Source: Methylobacterium sp. B4
Lineage (GTDB): Bacteria > Pseudomonadota > Alphaproteobacteria > Rhizobiales > Beijerinckiaceae
NCBI RefSeq assembly: GCF_003201865.1
Contig: NZ_QJJJ01000002.1
Coordinates: forward strand, 124,001 to 188,000
Reading direction: 5' to 3'
DNA: 64,000 bases
The stretch's first letter is position 1, and each line of letters opens with the position of its first letter. Below are positions 57,991-64,000 of this stretch, piece after piece. The notes under the pieces were generated by a model. The model was given only the letters and a program-made list of their open reading frames with translations. It made no database searches and had not been told where the DNA came from. Position numbers and translations under genes: made by a program.

Positions 57991-58872
57991 ATGGGCATCG
58001 AGATCAAGACGGTCGGCATCATCGGTGCCGGCCAGATGGGCAGCGGCATCGCGCATGTCTGCGCGGCATCGGGCCTGGACGTTCGGCTGAACGACCGCGA
58101 CCCCGACCGGATCGACGCCGCGCTCGGTCTGATCGACGCGAACCTCACGCGTCAGGTCCAGAAGGGCACGCTCAGCGACGAGCAGCGCCGCAGCGCTCTG
58201 GAGCGGATCGCGGCCGCGCGGGGCTTCGACGATCTCGCGCCCTGCGACCTCGTCATCGAGGCGGCGACCGAGGACGAGGCGACCAAGCGCAAGATCTTCC
58301 AGAGCCTGTGCCCGTCGCTCAAGCCCGATGCGCTGGTCGCGACCAACACCTCGTCCATCTCGATCACCCGGCTCGCGGCGGCGACCGACCGGCCGGACCG
58401 CTTCATCGGCATCCACTTCATGAATCCGGTGCCGCTGATGCAGCTCGTCGAGCTGATCCGCGGCATCGCCACCGAGGACCCGACCTACGAATCGGCCAAG
58501 GTCTTCATCGCCCGGCTCGGCAAGACCTCGACCATGTCCGAGGACTTCCCGGCCTTCATCGTCAACCGCATCCTGCTGCCGATGATCAACGAGGCGATCT
58601 ACACCCTCTACGAGGGCGTAGGCTCGGTGGAGTCGATCGACACGGCGATGCGGCTCGGCGCGAACCACCCGATGGGCCCGCTCCAGCTCGCCGACTTCAT
58701 CGGCCTCGATACCTGCCTGTCGGTGATGCAGGTGCTCTACGAGGGGCTGGCCGATTCGAAGTACCGGCCCTGCCCGCTGCTGGTGAAATACGTCGAGGCC
58801 GGCTGGCTCGGCCGCAAGACCAAGCGCGGCTTCTACGATTATCGCGGCGAGACGCCGATCCCGACGCGCTGA
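57991..58872 (+). CDS. 3-hydroxybutyryl-CoA dehydrogenase
   Basis: The 293-residue NAD(P)-dependent enzyme has the Rossmann motif 'VGIIGAGQMGSGIAHVCAAS' (about 7-26). It also has 'NTSSISITRLA', 'GIHFMNPVPLMQLVELI' with the catalytic His, and 'FIVNRILLPMINEAI'. Length fits the short (single-function) group. It would oxidise 3-hydroxyacyl-CoA in butyryl-CoA, PHB or ethylmalonyl-CoA-pathway metabolism. ATG 57991 is preceded by AGGA at a longer spacing. It follows etfA by 181 bases. Confidence 0.94.
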   Translation: MGIEIKTVGIIGAGQMGSGIAHVCAASGLDVRLNDRDPDRIDAALGLIDANLTRQVQKGTLSDEQRRSALERIAAARGFDDLAPCDLVIEAATEDEATKRKIFQSLCPSLKPDALVATNTSSISITRLAAATDRPDRFIGIHFMNPVPLMQLVELIRGIATEDPTYESAKVFIARLGKTSTMSEDFPAFIVNRILLPMINEAIYTLYEGVGSVESIDTAMRLGANHPMGPLQLADFIGLDTCLSVMQVLYEGLADSKYRPCPLLVKYVEAGWLGRKTKRGFYDYRGETPIPTR

Positions 58873-59019
58873 GGGCGGCGCCGCTCATCAACACCACTTC
58901 CCGTCGTCACGAGGCAAGGCCGAAGCAACCCGGTGCAATGCCTTCCCGAGGGCGCGCGGCCGGACCGCTGGAATTCGCGATGGCGGGACCGGCCGTTCGT
59001 GCGCGCATTTGGAAACCGG
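58873..59019. repeat. Gap after 3-hydroxybutyryl-CoA dehydrogenase, with a partial repeat
   Basis: The segment near 58902-58945 ('CGTCGTCACGAGGCAAGGCC' followed by GAAGCAACCCGG) resembles the repeat arms at 37418-37489. The rest is unremarkable. Confidence 0.45.
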
Positions 59020-59598
59020 ATGAGGCGGCTCTTCGCAGCGACGTTTCTCACCCTGGCGACCATGGCCTCACCGGCCGGAAGCGCGGCGCGCGAGGTCGCG
59101 GCCGAGCGATACCCGCTGGCCTGCGTCTATTTTCGCCGCGATCTCGACCCGTACGAGCAGTGCGCCCGGCGCGCCGACGGGATGGTCCGGGTCGCCCCGG
59201 CGCATGTCGCGCGGATGCGTTTCGAACGCGGCCTCGCCGAGTTACGCGTGCCGGGGATCGGTTGTCTCTGGATGCGCCGCGACGGCCTCGCGCTGCCGGT
59301 GTTCATGCTCGACAATGGGCCGGACCCGTTCGAGCAAGGCCTTGTGCGCAGTTGGCGCGACGGCAAGGTCGCCTTCTACGACCGCCGGCTGCGACTCGTC
59401 CTCGCCACGCCCTATGACTGGGCCTTCCCGTTCAACCCACGCGGCGAGGCGCTGGTCTGCGAGGGCTGCCGCTCGGACGGAAGGCAACCCGCCTCCATGG
59501 TCGGCGGGCGCTGGGGCCTGATCGACCGGACGGGGCACCTCGTCCTCCCGCTGGCCGAGACGGACGCCGCCGACCGGCGCTATTTCAACCGGCGCTGA
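59020..59598 (+). CDS. Exported WG-repeat-like protein, function unknown
   Basis: The 192-residue product has a signal peptide 'MRRLFAATFLTLATMASPAG' ending before SAAREV. The mature part has beta-rich repeats, and its end has 'GGRWGLIDRTGHLVLPL', which matches the WG (KWG) beta-repeat pattern. Four or more Cys are present ('ACVYFRR', 'EQCARR', 'GCLWMRR', 'CEGCRSDG'). Its 3' end overlaps the convergent soxG by 19 bases. Function is unknown. Confidence 0.7.
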   Translation: MRRLFAATFLTLATMASPAGSAAREVAAERYPLACVYFRRDLDPYEQCARRADGMVRVAPAHVARMRFERGLAELRVPGIGCLWMRRDGLALPVFMLDNGPDPFEQGLVRSWRDGKVAFYDRRLRLVLATPYDWAFPFNPRGEALVCEGCRSDGRQPASMVGGRWGLIDRTGHLVLPLAETDAADRRYFNRR

Positions 59599-60218
59599 TC
59601 CGCACCCTCCGCGGCCTCGATCTCGTAGCCGAACTCGGCCGCCGCGTGCTCCAGCCAGCGCCAGAAGCTGCCGGCGAAGCTGCGAGCGACCGTGAGGTCG
59701 TAGGTCGGACCGGCATCGCGCTGCCAGAACTGCACGCCGATATGGGCGATGCTCGTCACCGCCACCCGGCCCGGCCCGAAGGCGCGCGGATGCAGATCGA
59801 CCGCGACGCCCTTGGCGAGCATGGCGCGCGCCTGTGCGCCTGAGATCCGCACTAGGGCGCGGCTGTCGCTCTGGTCGGTGACGGCGGCGACGCCGCGCAG
59901 GGCCTCGGGCAGGCCCTTCAGATCGCGCGGTGACGGTGCCACCGCGAGCCACTGGCCGGGCGCGGACCAGACCAAACCCGTCTCGCCCTCGAAGACGGCG
60001 GTGCCGGCCTCCGGCAGGGACGGGCCGAACCGATCCGCGAGAGCCGTTCGTAAGCCGCCTTCCTTGCCATCGGCCGCGATGAGGGTGGCAAGGCCGAACC
60101 CCTCGCGCAGACTGAGGCGGATGCCCGCCGGCCCCGCGGCCGCGCCGGGGCGCCCGATCCGCGCGGCCCCTTCCCAGGCGCCGCGCGGCCGCCACAGGCT
60201 CGTCATCGCCTCAGACAC
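59580..60218 (-). CDS. soxG: Sarcosine oxidase gamma subunit
   Basis: The 212-residue protein has the SoxG pattern 'WRPRGAWEGAARIGRPG', 'LVWSAPGQWLAVAPSP', 'VAAVTDQSDSRALVRISGAQ' and 'HIGVQFWQRDAGPTYDLTVA'. It is a small subunit of the heterotetrameric sarcosine oxidase. The start codon overlaps the soxA stop by 8 bases, so translation is coupled. It is the last gene of the operon. Confidence 0.9.
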   Translation of the reverse strand: MSEAMTSLWRPRGAWEGAARIGRPGAAAGPAGIRLSLREGFGLATLIAADGKEGGLRTALADRFGPSLPEAGTAVFEGETGLVWSAPGQWLAVAPSPRDLKGLPEALRGVAAVTDQSDSRALVRISGAQARAMLAKGVAVDLHPRAFGPGRVAVTSIAHIGVQFWQRDAGPTYDLTVARSFAGSFWRWLEHAAAEFGYEIEAAEGADQRRLK

Positions 60219-63200
60219 GCAGCTTCTCCTCCCTGGGGTCCACGAAGACGGCTGAGCAGATCTCGACCTCGATCTCGGCGCCGCGCACCGGATCGTAGGC
60301 GCGCACCCGCTCGCCGTGGCGCTCCGGCCCGCGCCGGATCAGGCCGATGCCGATCCAGGTCTTCAGGCTCGGCGAGTAGGCCACGGACGTCATCACACCC
60401 TCGTCCGCCTCCAGGCTCGGCTCCGCGTCGCGGCCCAGGAAATGCGCCCCCGCCCGCAGCCGCGCGCTCGGATCGACGGGGCGGAAGCCGGCCAGGACCG
60501 GCCGGTCCGGATCGACCAGCGCCGGGCGTTCCTTCATCAGGCGGCCGATATAGTCCTTCTTCTTGGCGAGCATGCCGCCGAGGCCGAGGTCACGGGCGGT
60601 GGTCTGGCCGTTGATCTCAGGCCCGGCCGCGTGGCCCTTCTCGATGCGCATCACCGAGAGCGCCTCCGAGCCGTAGGCGGTGATGCCGTAGGGCAGGCCC
60701 GCCTGCATGATCGCCCGCCACGCCGCGTCGCCGTAGGCGGCCGGCACCGCCAGCTCGTAGGCGAGTTCGCCCGAGAACGAGATGCGGAACAGCCGCGCCG
60801 GGATGCCACCGCCGACGGTGACCTCGGCACAGGCGAGGAAGGGAAACGCCTCGTTCGAGATGTCGAAGCCGGGATCGACGATGCGGCGCAGGGTATCGCG
60901 GGCACGCGGGCCGGCGACCGCGTAGTGCGCCCATTGCTCGCTGACCGAGGCGAGCTGCACGTCGAGTTCCGGCCACAACCATTGCCGGCAAAATTCGAGG
61001 TGCTGCATCACCCGTCCGGCATTCGCCGTCGAGGCGGTCATGACGTAGTGGGTTTCGCCCAAACGCGCGATCGTCCCATCGTCCATGACGAAGCCGTCCT
61101 CGCGCAGCAGCACGGCGTAGCGGGCCTTGCCGACAGGCAGCGTTGCGAAGGGGTTGGCGCAGACCCGCTCGATGAAGGTCAGCACGTCGCGACCCTGGAT
61201 GTCGATCTTGCCCAGCGTGGTGACGTCGCAGAGTCCGACGCGGGCGCGCACGGTCTCGACCTCGCGCACCACCGTGTCGAGCCAGTCGGTCTCCCCGGCG
61301 CGCGAGAAGTAGGCCGGGCGCAGCCACAGGCCGGTCTCGACGAAGACGCACCCGTTCTCCTCGGCCCAGGCGTGGGAGGGGACGTGGCGGGTGGCGCGAA
61401 AATCCTTGCCGCGGTGATGGCCGGCAAACGCACCGATGGCGACCGGGGTGAAGGGCGGGCGGAACACCGTGGTGCCGACGCTCGGGATGCCCTTGCCCGT
61501 CAGCTCGGCCATGATCGAGAGGCCGGCGAGGTTCGAGGTCTTGCCCTGGTCGGTCGCCATGCCGAGCGTGGTGTAGCGCTTCAACAGCTCGACCGCGCGG
61601 AACCCCTCGCGATGGGCGAGTTCGACGTCGGAGGCCGCCACGTCGTTCTGGAAATCGACGAAGGCTTTTCCGCGAGGCTTCGGAGCGCGCCAGAGCGGGG
61701 TGTGGTCCACGCTCTCCGGGTCGGTCTTCGCAGCGGCCTCGGGCGTCGCGGTGAAGCCGCACTCACTCGCGGCCTCGGCGCCGGCCCGGGCGCCGGTCTC
61801 CAGGCAATCGGCCAGGGTGAAACGCCCGGCGGCGGCACCGGCGGCCTGCATGCCGGAGGGGAGGGTGCCCGGCACGAAGGCGTGGATCGCCTCGTCCCAG
61901 ACCGGCCGGCGCGACAGGTGCGAATCGAGATGGACCACCGGATTCCAGCCATTGGCCATGGCGAGGCCGTCGCAGGGAATCGTCTCGGTGCTGTGGTAGC
62001 CGTCCACGACCTGGATCGCGCTCAAGCCCAGATGCCCCTTGGTGCCGGCGACGTACCCACCGGCCACCACACGCGCCCCGGCGGCCTCCGCCATCCGGCG
62101 CAAGGCGGGGGGAACGGAGGGGCGGGTGTCGATCACCGCCGCGAGCCCGCCGCCCGCGGCCAGGATGTCGGCGGCGGTGCGCCAGCCGTCGTCGCTCGAC
62201 GTGAACACGGCCGAGCGATGCCCCGGCCGCACGCCGTAACGGTTGAGATAGGTCCGCACCGCGCCGGCCAGCATCACGCCGGGCCGGTCGTTGCCGCCGA
62301 AGACGTGCGGGCGCTCGATGGCACCGGCCGCGAGCACCGCCCGCCGGGCCACGATCCGCCACAGCCGCTGGCGCGGGGCGTGAGCCGCCGGCACCGCGAG
62401 ATGGTCTGAAACGCGCTCGACTGCGCCGTAGGCGCCGTGATCGTAGACGCCGAACAGGGTGGTGCGCGTCAGGATGCGGACTTCCGGAAGGCTCTCCAGC
62501 TCGGCCACCGCGCGGGCGGCCCACTCGGAGCCACTCGCGCCGCCGATCTCGCGCCGCTCGGCGAGCAAGCGGCCGCCGGTGGCGAAATCCTCGTCCACGA
62601 GGATCACCCGCGCGCCGGAGCGGCCGGCGGTGAGCGCCGCCGACAGGCCGGCCGGGCCGCCCCCGATGACGAGCACGTCGCAATGGGCATGGGCGCGGTC
62701 GTAGGTGTCGGGGTCGGGCGCGTCGGCGGCGCGACCGAGACCGGCGGCCCGCCGGATCATCGGCTCGTACAGCCGCTCCCACAGGGAAGCCGGCCACATG
62801 AAGGTCTTGTAGTAGAAGCCCGCCGCGAAGACCGGCGAGAGCAGCGCGTTGACCGAGAGCGCATCCACGGCGAGCGAGGGCCAGCGGTTCTGGCTCGTCG
62901 CCTCCAGCCCCTCGTAGAGTTCGGCCATGGTGGCGCGGGTGTTGGGCTCGCGCCGGGCGCCGGAGCGCAGTTCCACCAGGGCGTTCGGCTCCTCCGAGCC
63001 GGCCGAGAGGATGCCGCGGGGCCGGTGATACTTGAACGAGCGACCGACGAGGCGCACGCCGTTGGCGAGCAGCGCCGAGGCCAGCGTGTCGCCGTGGAAG
63101 CCGGTGAGGCGCCGCCCATCGAAGGTGAAGTCGCGCGGCCGGTTCCGGTCGATCAGGCCGCCGGCCGCGGTGCGGAAAGGCTGGGTATCACCGAATCCTC

Positions 63201-63411
63201 CCCCCAACGGATCTCGGGCTTGCCCGAGATCCGCACTGATCTGCCCAAGTCGAGCAGGCCCGACTTGGGTGGGGGAGGGTGCCCGCGGAGCGGGCGGGTG
63301 AGGGGGCGACGCTTCCGGAAAGGGCGCTCCCCTCTCCCGACCCTCGCTGACGCGAGGGCCACCCTCCCCCGCAGAGGGGGGAGGGGTTTGGCGCGGCTCA
63401 CGATCAAGCAT
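60211..63411 (-). CDS. soxA: Sarcosine oxidase alpha subunit with repeat-coded N-terminal extension
   Basis: From the ATG at 63411, which overlaps the soxD stop by 8 bases, the protein has 1066 residues. Conserved sequence starts near residue 78 ('PFRTAAGGLIDRNRPRDFTF'). 'RPRGILSAGSEEPNALVELR', the FAD/NAD motif 'VLVIGGGPAGLSAALTAGRS' and a C-terminal aminomethyltransferase-like domain follow. The enzyme oxidises sarcosine to glycine and passes the methyl carbon to tetrahydrofolate. Residues about 10-75 are coded by a dispersed repeat (63191-63392) that stays open in this frame. An in-frame TTG near 63207 is a possible native start. Confidence 0.9.
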   Translation of the reverse strand: MLDREPRQTPPPSAGEGGPRVSEGRERGAPFPEASPPHPPAPRAPSPTQVGPARLGQISADLGQARDPLGGGFGDTQPFRTAAGGLIDRNRPRDFTFDGRRLTGFHGDTLASALLANGVRLVGRSFKYHRPRGILSAGSEEPNALVELRSGARREPNTRATMAELYEGLEATSQNRWPSLAVDALSVNALLSPVFAAGFYYKTFMWPASLWERLYEPMIRRAAGLGRAADAPDPDTYDRAHAHCDVLVIGGGPAGLSAALTAGRSGARVILVDEDFATGGRLLAERREIGGASGSEWAARAVAELESLPEVRILTRTTLFGVYDHGAYGAVERVSDHLAVPAAHAPRQRLWRIVARRAVLAAGAIERPHVFGGNDRPGVMLAGAVRTYLNRYGVRPGHRSAVFTSSDDGWRTAADILAAGGGLAAVIDTRPSVPPALRRMAEAAGARVVAGGYVAGTKGHLGLSAIQVVDGYHSTETIPCDGLAMANGWNPVVHLDSHLSRRPVWDEAIHAFVPGTLPSGMQAAGAAAGRFTLADCLETGARAGAEAASECGFTATPEAAAKTDPESVDHTPLWRAPKPRGKAFVDFQNDVAASDVELAHREGFRAVELLKRYTTLGMATDQGKTSNLAGLSIMAELTGKGIPSVGTTVFRPPFTPVAIGAFAGHHRGKDFRATRHVPSHAWAEENGCVFVETGLWLRPAYFSRAGETDWLDTVVREVETVRARVGLCDVTTLGKIDIQGRDVLTFIERVCANPFATLPVGKARYAVLLREDGFVMDDGTIARLGETHYVMTASTANAGRVMQHLEFCRQWLWPELDVQLASVSEQWAHYAVAGPRARDTLRRIVDPGFDISNEAFPFLACAEVTVGGGIPARLFRISFSGELAYELAVPAAYGDAAWRAIMQAGLPYGITAYGSEALSVMRIEKGHAAGPEINGQTTARDLGLGGMLAKKKDYIGRLMKERPALVDPDRPVLAGFRPVDPSARLRAGAHFLGRDAEPSLEADEGVMTSVAYSPSLKTWIGIGLIRRGPERHGERVRAYDPVRGAEIEVEICSAVFVDPREEKLRV
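63191..63392. repeat. Composite palindromic repeat inside the soxA frame
   Basis: The segment contains a 12-bp perfect palindrome with a 2-base loop (63208-63233), a 9-bp palindrome CCCAAGTCG/CGACTTGGG (63244-63269), and then the AGCGGGCGGGTGAGGGG, TTCCGGAA and CCCTCTCCC blocks shared with the fmt-truA repeat. It translates as Pro/Gly/Arg-rich sequence without stops in the soxA frame. Confidence 0.75.
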
Positions 63412-63709
63412 GGTCGGCACGCCCGGTCAGCGTGGCGGCCCGCCGCGCCCGCGCGACGTCGCGCGCCGGCTCGACCGATTCGATGGCGTGGGTGCGGGTA
63501 TCGCGGATCACGACCAGCCAGGAGCGGCATCCGGCGGCGTGGTACCAGAGCTCGCGGAGCGTCCCGGCCGGGTTATCGCGCAGGTAGACGTAGTCGTGCA
63601 TGGCTGCCGCCGAGGCGTCGAGTCCGTCGGGGCGCCGGGGCGCGGCGTCGCCGAGGTAGCTGAACTCCCCGTTGTCGCGCTCGCCGCAGAAGGGGCATCG
63701 GATGCGCAT
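63404..63709 (-). CDS. soxD: Sarcosine oxidase delta subunit
   Basis: The 101-residue protein starts MRIRCPFCGERDNGEFSYLG. It has a zinc site with Cys5 and Cys8 plus the His and Cys of 'WYHAAGCRSWL', as expected for SoxD. The ATG at 63709 is chosen for the conserved start; the longer frame upstream to 63928 is not conserved. Its stop overlaps the soxA start. Confidence 0.92.
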   Translation of the reverse strand: MRIRCPFCGERDNGEFSYLGDAAPRRPDGLDASAAAMHDYVYLRDNPAGTLRELWYHAAGCRSWLVVIRDTRTHAIESVEPARDVARARRAATLTGRADHA

Positions 63710-63842
63710 GGCGTGTCGTCCTCTCTGAGATCGGTGCCCGCTCAAGCGGGCATCGCAAGCGCGATTGCGCGTCGCGGCCCATGCGGCGGATGGCGTCGGC
63801 CCCGGCCGACGTCGCCAAGAAAGCCTGAGTGCATGGAAAGCC
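63710..63842. other. soxB-soxD gap
   Basis: The 133 bases between soxB and soxD are longer than in tight sox operons. No hairpin or repeat clearly stands out. Confidence 0.4.
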
Positions 63843-64000
63843 TCAGTGCAGGTTGGGCTGGGCGCCCATGCCCTTCTCGTCGATGAGATGGCCGGTGGCG
63901 AAGCGGTCGAGGCGGTAGGCGCTCGCATCCGCGTGGGGTTCGTCGCGGGCGATCAGGTGGGCGAAGCAGAAGCCTGCGGCGGGTGTGGCCTTGAAGCCGC
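63843..64000 (-). CDS. soxB: Sarcosine oxidase beta subunit, C-terminal part (cut by window edge)
   Basis: The minus-strand frame runs in from the window edge and ends at the TGA (complement of 63843-63845), giving about 52 residues. '[20 protein letters not shown]' matches the FAD-binding C-terminus of SoxB. The tail '[17 protein letters not shown]' also fits. SoxB carries the sarcosine-oxidising flavin. The rest of the gene lies beyond the window. Confidence 0.88.
   Translation of the reverse strand, partial: GFKATPAAGFCFAHLIARDEPHADASAYRLDRFATGHLIDEKGMGAQPNLH

Overview
The window reads as chromosomal DNA of a GC-rich alphaproteobacterium of the order Hyphomicrobiales, most likely a Methylobacterium/Methylorubrum-type methylotroph. 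The basis is very high GC, alphaproteobacterial gene order (mdh-sucCD-sucAB-lpd, hsp20 beside a DUF1150 gene, twin-TM/cob(I)alamin adenosyltransferase/etfBA/3-hydroxyacyl-CoA dehydrogenase), an orphan flaF, and many short GC-rich dispersed repeats between genes. The genus is an inference from gene content. No tRNA, rRNA, CRISPR array, insertion sequence or prophage was seen.

Layout. 1-3.4 kb: the 3' end of a glycogen-debranching gene (glgX), upp, a type II toxin-antitoxin pair whose toxin frame is broken, a quinone oxidoreductase and a small membrane protein. 3.4-5.1 kb: a LOV-domain hybrid histidine kinase, a probable blue-light sensor. 5.4-15.9 kb: a minus-strand TCA-cycle block, mdh-sucC-sucD-sucA-sucB-(DUF4241 gene)-lpdA, covering oxaloacetate and succinyl-CoA chemistry and the complete 2-oxoglutarate dehydrogenase complex. 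16.2-28 kb: a TetR regulator, a fused aroK-aroB gene, rlmN, pckA, recR, a def-fmt-truA group, dapE and a MoeB/ThiF-like E1 enzyme. 28-38 kb: a DUF1186/SEC-C protein, pheT, pheS, rplT and rpmI. Next come two plus-strand glucan genes (GT4 glycosyltransferase and amylo-alpha-1,6-glucosidase), which separate rpmI-rplT from infC.

38-47.8 kb: a second GT4 glycosyltransferase, an alpha/beta hydrolase, DUF1150 plus hsp20 with a possible heat-regulated leader, a TonB energising unit (exported four-Cys protein-exbB-exbD-tonB), a metallophosphoesterase, several small exported or membrane proteins, flaF and a FlaG-like gene. 47.9-50.6 kb: thiC with a TPP riboswitch. 50.7-55.9 kb: a DUF4175/TIGR02302 membrane protein with a Gly/Gln-rich tract, a twin-TM protein, a lipocalin-like protein, a PagL-like lipid A deacylase and a PduO-type cobalamin adenosyltransferase. 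56-59.6 kb: etfB-etfA, a 3-hydroxybutyryl-CoA dehydrogenase and a small exported WG-repeat-like protein. 59.6-64 kb: a minus-strand heterotetrameric sarcosine oxidase operon (soxB partial-soxD-soxA-soxG), feeding methyl groups of sarcosine into tetrahydrofolate C1 metabolism.

Most of the window is housekeeping. The unusual items are: a repeat element lying inside the open frame of soxA; the broken ParE-like toxin; the aroK-aroB fusion; the DUF4241 gene translationally coupled to lpdA inside the OGDH operon; the LOV histidine kinase; the split infC/rpmI-rplT locus; and dispersed palindromic repeats that recur at several gene borders. No clear previously undescribed multi-gene system was found.
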